Below are positions 8,968 to 17,106 of a stretch of DNA of 64,000 nucleotides, one piece after another. The DNA comes from CAILHX01 sp964511385 (GTDB lineage Bacteria; Pseudomonadota; Gammaproteobacteria; Burkholderiales; Methylophilaceae). The position numbers and the translations under genes were made by a program. The stretch lies in the NCBI GenBank assembly GCA_964511385.1, contig CAZEFE010000001.1, positions 310,001 through 374,000 of the forward strand. The letters run 5' to 3'. The notes beneath the pieces are model-generated. The model ran no database searches. It was not told the DNA's origin and saw only the letters and a list, made by a program, of their open reading frames with translations. Each line of letters starts with the position of its first letter. Position 1 is the first letter of the stretch.

Positions 8968-9819
8968 TCAGCTTGAAAATAAGTGCGACGCAATCAACTG
9001 AAGTAGGTAGTTCATGGTGGCATCGTATGAAGCACCTCCCCGATCTGCGATTATCACATCACGGCCTGCCGCGCTTTCAATTTCTTGCTTAATGTCCTTA
9101 TTCTTGGCTGTAAAAACTTGAACTCCACGTTTGAGCGCTATGCCGTCCGGAAGAATTTCAACAACGGGTAAGACATTCGGCGATACCTTGCCACTTTCGT
9201 TAAATGGTGCCAAATCCTGATCTGCACCTATGGTGATGAGTAGATCGGCTTTATCAAAAAGATTCATGAAATCACGACGGGTTGCGGCTTTACTGTTCCA
9301 GCCAAACATTTCCACATCTGGAAACAGCATTGAGCCGCATTGCTCGCAGTGAATGAGCAGACATTCTGCATTGGGTGCTTGTGGCCATAATGGAAATATG
9401 TGCGCGTTGTCATAGCAACGTGCATGCAAGACGTTGCCGTAAAGATCATGGACATTTTCAACTTCATTCGCATGGATTAATCCGTCTACACATTGGGTTG
9501 CCACAACCAGATTGAGTGCTTGCTGTAATTTCCGTAACGACTGAAACGCCCTGGATGGCTGGGATGTCCTGATGCCACGCCTGCGCCAGTGTATCCAGTT
9601 CATTACTGTCTGGGCATCTTTGGAAGAGTTAAACGGATTAATTTTTGACTGGGGCGTGAGGTTGGACCAGACCCCTCGCAGAATGTCATAGTAGTGCGGG
9701 GCTTGAGCTTCAGAGGATAACAGGTATCCCACGATGCATAGTTTGTTGCTTGCGGTGAGCAGGTTTCTCAGGAGATCGAACGGAAACTTTCTGGGGACGC
9801 TGGAGCACGGTTTCGCCAT
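8968..9819 (-). CDS. Degenerate sirtuin (Sir2-like protein lacking catalytic residues)
   Basis: A 283-residue protein that aligns with the intact sirtuin at 2887 but has lost its active site. The NAD loop GAGVSAESGIPTFRD is replaced by GYLLSSEAQAPHYYD (residues 31-45), TQNVD became TQCVD (108-112), and the catalytic histidine of HG is Y127 in LYGN. The last zinc pair survives (CEQC) together with C135, as does the TIG strand near the C-terminus. The reading frame is otherwise intact, so it looks like a retained pseudo-enzyme rather than a decaying gene. It may bind a ligand or a protein partner (inference). A palindromic operator candidate lies 68 bases upstream. Confidence 0.75.
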   Translation of the reverse strand: MAKPCSSVPRKFPFDLLRNLLTASNKLCIVGYLLSSEAQAPHYYDILRGVWSNLTPQSKINPFNSSKDAQTVMNWIHWRRRGIRTSQPSRAFQSLRKLQQALNLVVATQCVDGLIHANEVENVHDLYGNVLHARCYDNAHIFPLWPQAPNAECLLIHCEQCGSMLFPDVEMFGWNSKAATRRDFMNLFDKADLLITIGADQDLAPFNESGKVSPNVLPVVEILPDGIALKRGVQVFTAKNKDIKQEIESAAGRDVIIADRGGASYDATMNYLLQLIASHLFSS

Positions 9820-9886
9820 GACTGTCTGGATTCAAGCTTTGAATCCTTTTTTCGGAAGGATAAGCTTCCATTGTCCGGCACTATGG

Positions 9887-9901
9887 CGACAGTTTATGTC
9901 G
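9887..9901. promoter_or_regulatory. Palindromic operator candidate 4 (CGACAGTTTATGTCG)
   Basis: Same CGACA-N5-TGTCG palindrome as at 326, with near-identical flanks (TATGG before, TATC after). It lies 68 bases upstream of the degenerate sirtuin start on the minus strand. Confidence 0.55.
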
Positions 9902-10190
9902 TATCCTGACGTGCGCTTTGAAGGAGAGTTTACCCATGGGTTTCCCCCATTTCTCCACGCAATCTGGTAGTCTCTACCGGCCGCTTACTGATTGATGCGT
10001 CGGGCTGTAGAAAAATAGAACATGCTTGTATGGCATTTCAGTGCATAGGTATCTCGATGTTGTATATAATTTTGTATATAAATAAATTTCTCTGGCTTTA
10101 TAGCTAATAAAAAAAGCTATTTTTACAGCCATTTACGATGCCCGCCGTCGCACCAATAAGCAGTTCCAGGCAGTTCCCAATCCTCTGTAA

Positions 10191-10217
10191 AAGCCCGCGT
10201 ACGCGGGCTTTTTGCTT
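10191..10217 (+). terminator. Orphan rho-independent terminator
   Basis: A perfect 20-base palindrome (AAGCCCGCGTACGCGGGCTT) is followed by TTTGCTTT. No gene precedes it on the plus strand, so it may end an unrecognised small RNA or be left from a gene lost when the island was inserted. Confidence 0.65.
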
Positions 10218-10283
10218 TCCCGTCCTTGTCGCTGAACTGTTGCATAATGATGCTATGCCTAACTTCTGTGACGCGGAGGGTTC

Positions 10284-11132
10284 ATGCGGATTCTTTCATG
10301 GAATATCCAGTGGGGATTGGGGTGTGACGGCAAGGTGAATCTCGCGCGCATTGCGGATGTGATCCGGGCGATGGGGGAGGTGGATGTCATCTGTTTGCAG
10401 GAGGTCGCAGTTAACCACACCACGCTTCCCGGGTCGCGCGGTGAGGATCAGGTAGATGTGCTGCGGAGTCTGTTCCCAGGCTATTCGGCGCATTATGGGG
10501 CGAGCAGTGATCTTGACGATGGGTATGGCCAACGCAGGTTGTTTGGCAATTTGATTTTATCCAGATTGCCGGTGCTCCAGGTTTTTCGGCACTCGTTACC
10601 GTGCCATGCGTATGACGCGGTTGCATGTATGCCTAGGATCGCCCTGGAGGCGGTTGTTTCCTGCGGCGCTTATTCGGTGCGTGTGATCACAACCCATCTG
10701 GAATACTATTCTGCGGAGCAAAGAATGGATCAGATGCAGAAACTCAGAACCATTCATGACGAGGCGTTTTCGCAAGCCCAGCATCCGGCAGATGCCGCTG
10801 ATTTGGACGCCCCTTTCCAGGTGCCCGCGCGGCCGGCATCCAGCATTTATTGCGGCGACTTCAACTGCGAACCGCAGTCGGATGAAATTCGTACGCTATT
10901 GCAACCGTTTGCCAGCGGTGCGCCAGCCCTGCTGGATGCCTGGCCGGTGGCCAACCCAAACCTGCCACACGCGGCAACGGTTGGGCTGAATGGGTGCCCC
11001 TGGCCGGACCGGGCGTACTGCTGCGATTGTTTTTTTGTTTCGGCAGATTGGCGGGGAAGGGTGAAGCGTATGCAGGTTAACCAGGAAACCAATGCTTCCG
11101 ACCATCAGCCCATTCTGCTGGAGCTGGGTTGA
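10284..11132 (+). CDS. Endonuclease/exonuclease/phosphatase (EEP) family hydrolase
   Basis: A 282-residue metal-dependent phosphoesterase of the DNase I-like fold; the ATG is preceded by GGAGGG. The motifs run in order: WNIQWG at the start, CLQEV (metal-binding Glu near residue 40), THLEYYS (near 137), GDFNCEP (near 193) and the terminal SDHQP. The substrate cannot be read from the sequence; relatives act on DNA abasic sites, sphingomyelin or inositol phosphates. No signal peptide is seen, so it is likely cytoplasmic. It is monocistronic, between the orphan terminator and a nested palindromic repeat. Confidence 0.85.
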   Translation: MRILSWNIQWGLGCDGKVNLARIADVIRAMGEVDVICLQEVAVNHTTLPGSRGEDQVDVLRSLFPGYSAHYGASSDLDDGYGQRRLFGNLILSRLPVLQVFRHSLPCHAYDAVACMPRIALEAVVSCGAYSVRVITTHLEYYSAEQRMDQMQKLRTIHDEAFSQAQHPADAADLDAPFQVPARPASSIYCGDFNCEPQSDEIRTLLQPFASGAPALLDAWPVANPNLPHAATVGLNGCPWPDRAYCCDCFFVSADWRGRVKRMQVNQETNASDHQPILLELG

Positions 11133-11160
11133 TGCGTTTGAAACTCCCCAGCTAAATCCG

Positions 11161-11427
11161 GGGCGTGTTCACACTGATTTCACGCCTGCGTTGCCAAGAT
11201 AACGCGATGGATGCAAGGCGCGAGGCACGGCGAATGGTTGTTCCATTCGCAAGCTTCGCAACGCGGCAGACGCGTGTTATCTTGGCAACCCTACGGGACG
11301 GGGGCGATTTGGGCGCCCTCTTTTGTCGCAAGCCGCTTGAAGTGGCTTGCAATTCGGCGCGTCTTGCTTCGCGGATGGCATCCCAAATCGCCCCCGTCGC
11401 AGACGCGAAATGCGTGTGAACACGCCC
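11161..11427. repeat. Nested palindromic intergenic element
   Basis: The outer arms GGGCGTGTTCACAC (11161-11174) and their exact complement (11414-11427) enclose two further inverted repeats: GTTGCCAAGATAACGCG at 11190 with its partner at 11271-11289, and GGGGGCGATTTGGG at 11300 with its partner at 11382-11395. The first inner unit contains GGATGCAAGGCGCG, which resembles the core of the elements at 50001, 50933 and 56796. It is non-coding and fills most of the 378-base gap between flanking genes. Confidence 0.75.
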
Positions 11428-11510
11428 TGGTATGCTGGTGCCTTATCAAGGCTGTGGAACTTGCCGTACAGGAAGCGCAGCGCATGTGGCGTAACAATCG
11501 AGGTGTCATC

Positions 11511-11828
11511 ATGAAAAAACGGCTTGGCCTGGCGCTGGTCGCGCTGGTGTTTAGCGGGGTTGCCGGCCATGTGTATGCGGCTACCCAGTACTACAACGAA
11601 ACCTACCAGATCATGGGCTGCCGCTCTTATATGGAAGGCCGGGAGCAGAACCGCGGCTGGCTGGTAGGCTACCTGACGGCGCTGGAAGTTCAGCGCGGCA
11701 CCACCTATCTGCGAGGTCGCAACCTGCAGCAGGTATTCAACCTCTTCGACAGTTATTGCCGTGCCAACCCGCGGCAGACGATGGATGACGCGGCCAATGC
11801 CGTTTTTGCACGGTTGCGGCGGCAATAA
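11511..11828 (+). CDS. Small secreted hypothetical protein
   Basis: A 105-residue protein. The ATG at 11511 has a GAGGTG ribosome site; the open frame extends further upstream, but that part is repeat DNA. There is a clear Sec signal peptide (MKKRLGLALVALVFSGVAG, cleavage near VYAA). The mature part has two cysteines (in MGCRSY and DSYCRANP) that could form a disulfide, and a helical C-terminus ending DDAANAVFARLRRQ. Its size and cysteine spacing recall HdeA-type periplasmic proteins, but this is a weak resemblance. The function is unknown. Confidence 0.7.
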   Translation: MKKRLGLALVALVFSGVAGHVYAATQYYNETYQIMGCRSYMEGREQNRGWLVGYLTALEVQRGTTYLRGRNLQQVFNLFDSYCRANPRQTMDDAANAVFARLRRQ

Positions 11829-11971
11829 AACCCTTCCTTCTATTGCATAAGCAACAATTCTTTTTCTCCTGGTTTGTCGCCTGATATATTGCTGATGCAG
11901 GTCAATATGGCTTGCAAAGTTGCGTGATATATATACGCGGGCGATAATTAACCTTTTTAAGGCCTTCCTGC

Positions 11972-12550
11972 ATGTTGCAGAGCTATTTACTCATTTTGTT
12001 GGGCACAGTGTTTGTGAACAACATCGTGCTGGTCAAGATTCTCGGCCTGTGCCCGTTCATGGGGGTTTCCAAAAAACTGGAAGCTTCCATCGCCATGGGC
12101 GCGGCGACTGCATTCGTGCTGACCATCGGTTCCGGCACCAGTTACCTGATTAACGAGTACCTGCTGGGCACGGAGTTGTTCTATCTGCGTACCCTGTCTT
12201 TTATCGTGGTGATTGCGGGCGTGGTGCAATTCACCGAAATGGTGATCGAAAAAACCAGCCCGGTGCTGTACCAGGTGTTGGGCATTTACTTGCCGCTGAT
12301 TACTACCAACTGTGCGGTGCTGGGGATTCCATTGCTGAACGTGCAAGCCAAGCATGGCTTTGCCGAATCCTTGCTGTTCGGCTTTGGTGGCGCGCTCGGT
12401 TTTTCGCTGGTGCTGGTGCTGTTCGCCTCGATGCGCGAGCGGATGGAAGCCGCCGATGTTCCGGCGCCGTTCAAGGGCGCGGCCATTGCCATGATTACCG
12501 CGGGACTGATGAGCCTGGCGTTTATGGGGTTTGCAGGGCTGATTAAATGA
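11972..12550 (+). CDS. rsxA: Rnf/Rsx electron transport complex subunit A
   Basis: A 192-residue inner-membrane protein with six predicted membrane helices, the normal size for RnfA/RsxA. Typical segments are NNIVLVKILGLCPFMGVS near the N-terminus and the mirror motif LITTNCAVLGIPLL in the middle; their cysteines hold a membrane [2Fe-2S] cluster in the complex. Together with RsxE it forms the core of an ion-coupled ferredoxin:NAD oxidoreductase, or the SoxR-reducing complex in E. coli. It is the first gene of rsxABCDGE-nth and overlaps rsxB by 4 bases. Confidence 0.95.
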   Translation: MLQSYLLILLGTVFVNNIVLVKILGLCPFMGVSKKLEASIAMGAATAFVLTIGSGTSYLINEYLLGTELFYLRTLSFIVVIAGVVQFTEMVIEKTSPVLYQVLGIYLPLITTNCAVLGIPLLNVQAKHGFAESLLFGFGGALGFSLVLVLFASMRERMEAADVPAPFKGAAIAMITAGLMSLAFMGFAGLIK

Positions 12551-13098
12551 TTACTGCATTATTGGTGATGATCGGCCTGGGGCTGGTGCTGGGCCTGGTG
12601 CTGGGTGTTTCTGCCATCAAATTCAAGGTTGAAGGCGACCCGCTGGTCGACAAGATCGACGCCATCCTGCCGCAAACCCAGTGCGGGCAATGCGGTTATC
12701 CCGGCTGCAAGCCTTATGCCACGGCGATTGCCGCCGGCGAGGCGGACATCAACCAATGCCCGCCCGGCGGCGATGCAGGTGTGCGGGCATTGGCGGATTT
12801 GCTGGGCGTGGAACCCAAGCCGCTGAATGCTGAAAACGGCGCGCCCAAGCCAAAATCGGTGGCGGTGATCGACGAGAATGTGTGTATCGGTTGCACGCTG
12901 TGCATCCAGGCCTGCCCGGTGGATGCCATCCTCGGCGCGGCGAAACATATGCACACCGTGATTGCGGCGGAGTGCACCGGCTGCGAGTTGTGCGTGGCGC
13001 CGTGCCCGGTGGATTGCATCACCATGGAGCCGATCGGCGAGGACATCGGCAACTGGAAGTGGCGTTATCCAGTGTTTGAAATTAAGGTGGCCGCTTGA
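12547..13098 (+). CDS. rsxB: Rnf/Rsx electron transport complex subunit B (ferredoxin-like)
   Basis: A 183-residue iron-sulfur protein. One N-terminal membrane helix (residues 2-24) is followed by the four-Fe-S domain CGQCGYPGCKPYA and then two ferredoxin motifs, CIGCTLCIQACP and CTGCELCVAPCP. RnfB passes electrons between the soluble donor and the membrane subunits. The start overlaps the rsxA end (ATGA) and the stop overlaps the rsxC start (TGATG), which points to translational coupling. Confidence 0.95.
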   Translation: MITALLVMIGLGLVLGLVLGVSAIKFKVEGDPLVDKIDAILPQTQCGQCGYPGCKPYATAIAAGEADINQCPPGGDAGVRALADLLGVEPKPLNAENGAPKPKSVAVIDENVCIGCTLCIQACPVDAILGAAKHMHTVIAAECTGCELCVAPCPVDCITMEPIGEDIGNWKWRYPVFEIKVAA

Positions 13099-14738
13099 TG
13101 GCAAAGCTTTCGGAATTCCCAATTTTCAAGTTTCACGGCGGTGTGCATCCGCCCGAGCACAAGCTGGAATCAGCGGCCAAGCCCATTGGTACAGTACCTA
13201 TCCCGAAGCGCCTGGTGCTGCCGCTACGCCAGCATATCGGCAACCTGCCCAATATCCGCGTCGCCGTCGGCGAGCAGGTGCTCAAGGGCCAGTTGCTGGC
13301 GGAAGCCAACGGCAGCGTATCGGCCGCGGTGCATGCGCCGACTTCCGGCGTGGTGGTGGCGATTGATGAACAGGTGATTCCGCACCCTTCCGGCCTGCCG
13401 GATGTGTGCATCACACTGGAGCCGGACGGACAGGATCGCTGGGTCGAACACGCGCCATTGGACTATCACCACCTGGATCGCGCCGAACTGTTGCGCAAAA
13501 TCAGCGAATCCGGCATCGTCGGCCTGGGCGGCGCGACATTCCCGACGCACCTCAAGCTGCGCACGGGAAAATCGGCCGTGACCACGCTGGTGCTGAATGG
13601 CGCCGAGTGCGAGCCGTTCATCACCTGCGACGACATGCTGATGCGCGAGCGCGCCGATGAAATTGTGCAGGGTGCAATCATCATCCAGACCCTGCTGGGC
13701 AGCACGGAATGCCTGATCGGTATCGAAGACAACAAGCCGCAGGCCGCGGAAGCCATGCGGCAAGCCTGCGCTCGGGCAGGTTTTGCCGCCAAAGTAGTGC
13801 AGGTGCCGACGCTGTATCCCAGCGGTGATGCCCGCCGCCTGATTCATTTGCTGACCGGCAAGGAAGTGCCGGCAGACGGGCGCTCGACCGACATCGGCGT
13901 GCAGTGCTTCAACGTGGCCACGGCGCAAACGCTATATCGCTACATTGCCCACGGCGAGACGGTGGTTTCACGCATTGTCACCATTACCGGCAACGTCAAG
14001 CAGCCCGGCAATTACGAAGCCCTGCTCGGCACCTCGGTGCATGACCTGCTGCAGGCAGCGGGCGGCGTACTTGACGGTACCGACGGCTACATCATGGGCG
14101 GGCCGATGATGGGCTTCAGCTTACCATCGATCGAAGCGCCGATGACCAAGGCGATGAACTGCATCATTGTCTCCACCCCCGGCCTGTTCCCGCCGCCGCC
14201 GATGGAAATGCCGTGCATCCGCTGCGCCAAGTGCGCGGAAGCCTGCCCGGTGCTGTTGCAGCCGCAGGAGCTGTACTGGTTCTCGCGCAGCAGCAACCTG
14301 GAAAAAGCCAAGGACTACAACCTGTTCGATTGCATCGAATGCGGATGCTGCAGTTATGTCTGCCCCAGCCATATCCCGCTGGTGCAGTATTACCGCTACG
14401 CCAAGAGCGAAAGCATCGCCCAGGACAAGGCCAAGGAAGCCGCCGACCTGGCGCGTATCCGCAATGAAAGCCGGCTGGCACGCATCGAACGCGAGAAACA
14501 GGAGCGGGCCATGAAGCATGCGCAGCGTGCCGCCGGTGCAAAAACCGAAGCGGTTACGGACGACGCCGCTGCGGCGGCCAAGCAGGCAGCGATCAAGGCC
14601 GCAATGGAACGCGCCAAGGCGCAAAAGGAAACAGTGGTGCCGCAGAACACGGACAACCTGTCGCCTGCCGTGGCGACTGAAATTGCCGCCATCGATGCGG
14701 CGCGGGCGCAGGCTTCGATGACCGAGAAAACAGAATAG
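13098..14738 (+). CDS. rsxC: Rnf/Rsx electron transport complex subunit C
   Basis: A 546-residue protein; I chose the ATG at 13098 because it overlaps the rsxB stop. It has an N-terminal biotin/lipoyl-like part, then a Rossmann NADH/FMN domain (GLGGATFPTHLKL, LNGAECEPFITCDD), a SLBB domain, and two [4Fe-4S] motifs (CIRCAKCAEACP and CIECGCCSYVCP). The Ala/Lys/Glu-rich tail (from about residue 440) is long and charged, as in gammaproteobacterial RsxC. It is the NADH-binding subunit of the complex. Confidence 0.95.
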   Translation: MAKLSEFPIFKFHGGVHPPEHKLESAAKPIGTVPIPKRLVLPLRQHIGNLPNIRVAVGEQVLKGQLLAEANGSVSAAVHAPTSGVVVAIDEQVIPHPSGLPDVCITLEPDGQDRWVEHAPLDYHHLDRAELLRKISESGIVGLGGATFPTHLKLRTGKSAVTTLVLNGAECEPFITCDDMLMRERADEIVQGAIIIQTLLGSTECLIGIEDNKPQAAEAMRQACARAGFAAKVVQVPTLYPSGDARRLIHLLTGKEVPADGRSTDIGVQCFNVATAQTLYRYIAHGETVVSRIVTITGNVKQPGNYEALLGTSVHDLLQAAGGVLDGTDGYIMGGPMMGFSLPSIEAPMTKAMNCIIVSTPGLFPPPPMEMPCIRCAKCAEACPVLLQPQELYWFSRSSNLEKAKDYNLFDCIECGCCSYVCPSHIPLVQYYRYAKSESIAQDKAKEAADLARIRNESRLARIEREKQERAMKHAQRAAGAKTEAVTDDAAAAAKQAAIKAAMERAKAQKETVVPQNTDNLSPAVATEIAAIDAARAQASMTEKTE

Positions 14739-14744
14739 CTACCT

Positions 14745-15764
14745 ATGAAATTTTCGCCATTTTTTAGTGATAACAGCAGTGTCAGCGTGGTGATGCTGAA
14801 AGTGCTGCTGGCCCTGGTGCCCGGCATTTTCGCCTATGTCTGGGCATTTGGCCCCGGCGTGCTGGTGAGCCTGATCCTGGCGAGCGCCACGGCGCTGCTG
14901 GCGGAGGCGGCGATGCTGCAACTGCGCGGCCGCCCGGTAAAGCCGTTCCTGCTGGACAACAGCGCGCTGGTCACGGCCTGGCTGCTGGCACTGGCATTGC
15001 CGCCGCTGGCGCCGTGGTGGCTGGTGGTGGTGGGCACCCTGTTTGCCATCGTGATCTCCAAGCAGTTGTACGGTGGCCTGGGGCAGAATTCATTTAATCC
15101 GGCCATGGTGGGTTATGCGGTGTTGCTGATTTCGTTCCCCGCTATCATGACGCAGTGGCCGGCACCGCTGGAAATCGCGCAGGCCAAGCTGTCGTTTTGG
15201 GATCAATGGCACTACATTTTTAATCGCGTATTGCCCGGTGGTGTGCCGCTGGATGCCATCAGCAGCGCGACGCCGCTGGATACACTGAAAACCCAGCTCA
15301 GGCTACAGCACAGCGTGGATGAAATCCGCCAGGCAGCGCTGTTCGGCACGTTTGCCGGAAAAGGCGGCGAAGTGGTGGCGATGGCGTATCTGCTCGGCGG
15401 CTTGTACCTGTGGCAGCAGCGCGTGATTAGCTGGCATATTCCAGTCGCCTTTCTGGGCGCCCTGGCGCTGATGTCAGGCGCGTTTCATCTGGCGGCGCCG
15501 CAGCAATTTGCCTCGCCGTTGTTCCACCTGTTTGGCGGTGCCAGCATGTTATGCGCGTTTTTCATCGCCACCGACCCTGTCAGCGGGCCGACCACGCCCA
15601 ACGGCAAGCTGGTGTTTGCGGCGGGCATTGCCGTGCTGACCTGGCTGATCCGCACTTACGGTGGTTATCCGGATGGTGTGGCGTTCGCGGTGCTGCTGCT
15701 GAATATTTGCGTGCCGCTGATTGATGCTTATACCCAGCCGCGCGTATTTGGGCACAGGAAATGA
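14745..15764 (+). CDS. rsxD: Rnf/Rsx electron transport complex subunit D
   Basis: A 339-residue integral membrane flavoprotein subunit with about nine hydrophobic segments. The FMN-attachment region of RnfD (SATPLDTLK, residues about 180-189) is present; in the family the FMN is linked to the threonine. It lies 6 bases after rsxC, and its stop overlaps the rsxG start (ATGA). Confidence 0.95.
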   Translation: MKFSPFFSDNSSVSVVMLKVLLALVPGIFAYVWAFGPGVLVSLILASATALLAEAAMLQLRGRPVKPFLLDNSALVTAWLLALALPPLAPWWLVVVGTLFAIVISKQLYGGLGQNSFNPAMVGYAVLLISFPAIMTQWPAPLEIAQAKLSFWDQWHYIFNRVLPGGVPLDAISSATPLDTLKTQLRLQHSVDEIRQAALFGTFAGKGGEVVAMAYLLGGLYLWQQRVISWHIPVAFLGALALMSGAFHLAAPQQFASPLFHLFGGASMLCAFFIATDPVSGPTTPNGKLVFAAGIAVLTWLIRTYGGYPDGVAFAVLLLNICVPLIDAYTQPRVFGHRK

Positions 15765-16414
15765 GTGAAGAAAACAATATGCCAATCTGGAAGCACGCGT
15801 TCAGCACGGCGGGCGTGATGATAGGCTTCAGCGTGGTCGGCACCTTACTGCTGGCGTACACTTTTGTCACAACCAAGGCACCGATCGCCGAAAGCGAACG
15901 GCAAGCCAAGCTCAAACTGTTCGAGCAGGTGCTGCCGGCCAGCCTGCACGACAATGACCTGCTGCAAGATACGGTCAAAATCAAGGCCGGCGGCGAGCTG
16001 GGCAATCGCGACGAGACCGATGCCTACCGGGCGCGCCTGCATGGCGAGCCGAGCGCGGTGATCCTGGAAGCGGTGGCGCCGGATGGGTATAGCGGCGACA
16101 TCAAACTGCTGATTGCGGTAAAAGCCGACGGCGAACTGGCCGGGGTGCGCGTGCTGGCACACCGGGAAACGCCGGGGTTGGGCGATTATATTGATCTGGC
16201 GCACGGCAACTGGATCAAGAAGAACTTTGACGGGCAATCGCTTGCCAAAACCAATACCGAGGGCTGGCAAGTCAAGAAAGACGGCGGCCAGTTCGACTAC
16301 ATGGCGGGGGCGACCATCACGCCACGTGCCGTGGTGAAAGCCGTACACAAGGCACTGCAATACGTTGCGGCGCATCAGGACGAACTGTTCCGGAAAGTGA
16401 ACGAGGCCAAATAA
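15761..16414 (+). CDS. rsxG: Rnf/Rsx electron transport complex subunit G
   Basis: A 217-residue protein with one N-terminal membrane helix (residues about 13-33) and a periplasmic FMN-binding domain. The covalent flavin motif is SGATIT-like, here MAGATITPRAVV near residue 185. The start overlaps rsxD and the stop overlaps rsxE (TAATG). In the complex it carries electrons on the periplasmic side. Confidence 0.95.
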   Translation: MSEENNMPIWKHAFSTAGVMIGFSVVGTLLLAYTFVTTKAPIAESERQAKLKLFEQVLPASLHDNDLLQDTVKIKAGGELGNRDETDAYRARLHGEPSAVILEAVAPDGYSGDIKLLIAVKADGELAGVRVLAHRETPGLGDYIDLAHGNWIKKNFDGQSLAKTNTEGWQVKKDGGQFDYMAGATITPRAVVKAVHKALQYVAAHQDELFRKVNEAK

Positions 16415-17097
16415 TGGACAGCAAGGAAATCATCGAAAACGGTTTGTGGAAGCAGAACCCCGGTCTGGTGCAACTGCTGGGCCTATGCCCGACGCTGGCG
16501 ATGACCGTCAGCCTGGTGAACGGCTTCAGCCTGGGCCTGATGACCGCGCTGGTGATGGCCGGCAGCAATGCGGCGGTATCCCCGGTCAGGCGCTGGGTAC
16601 CTTCCGAGATACGCATTCCCGTGTTTATCCTCATTATCGCCGCGCTGGTGACGCTGATCGACCTGGTGATGCATGCCTATTTCCATACCTTGCATGGCGT
16701 GCTGGGCATTTTCATCCCGCTGATTGTCACCAACTGTATTGTGCTGGCGCGGGTGGAGGCATTTGCCGCCAAAAATCCGGTTGCGCCTTCCGCGCTGGAT
16801 GGCTTCATGATGGGTTTTGGCCTGGCGTTGGTACTGGCGGTGCTGGGTGGCATCCGCGAAATCATCGGCAAGGGCACGCTGTTTTCCGGCATAGACCTGG
16901 CCCTGGGCCCAAGTGCCAAGGCCTGGGTAATTACCGTGCTGCCGGATTACCACGGCTTCCTGCTGGCCATCCTTCCGCCGGGCGCGTTTATCGGGCTGGC
17001 GCTGCTGATCGCCACCAAGAACTGGATGGAAATCCGCAAGACCAGGCAACAAGGCCAGCCGGGGCAAGTTGCTCCGGCGGTGGCGCATGGGCATTAA
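16414..17097 (+). CDS. rsxE: Rnf/Rsx electron transport complex subunit E
   Basis: A 227-residue membrane protein related to RsxA. It has six helices, with the paired cysteine segments LVQLLGLCPTLAM and LIVTNCIVLARVEAF. It is the last rsx gene, only 9 bases before nth, the same order as in E. coli rsxABCDGE-nth. The final 20 residues are Gln/Gly/His-rich and likely cytoplasmic. Confidence 0.95.
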   Translation: MDSKEIIENGLWKQNPGLVQLLGLCPTLAMTVSLVNGFSLGLMTALVMAGSNAAVSPVRRWVPSEIRIPVFILIIAALVTLIDLVMHAYFHTLHGVLGIFIPLIVTNCIVLARVEAFAAKNPVAPSALDGFMMGFGLALVLAVLGGIREIIGKGTLFSGIDLALGPSAKAWVITVLPDYHGFLLAILPPGAFIGLALLIATKNWMEIRKTRQQGQPGQVAPAVAHGH

Positions 17098-17106
17098 TGC
17101 TGTTTC

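Larger units (their letters stand above)
9820..10283. other. Gene-free junction between accessory island and core region
   Basis: No convincing coding frame. It holds a hairpin (GGATTCAA-GCT-TTGAATCC, 9828-9846, followed by six T on the plus strand) just before the degenerate sirtuin gene. It also holds the operator candidate at 9887, an AT-rich tract with TATATAATTTTGTATATAAATA (about 10063-10084), a short hairpin around TAGCT/AGCTA near 10101, and the perfect palindrome at 10191. No tRNA gene or attachment site could be recognised, although the base composition changes here. Confidence 0.5.

Noticed and set aside
9828..9852. Rho-independent terminator on the plus strand
   Set aside because: The stem is only 8 bases, AT-rich, and no plus-strand gene precedes it; it is more likely part of the leader of the minus-strand gene.
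10141..10190. tRNA remnant or attachment site beside the island
   Set aside because: GTTCCCAATCC looks faintly like a T-arm, but no acceptor stem, anticodon arm or direct repeat could be built.
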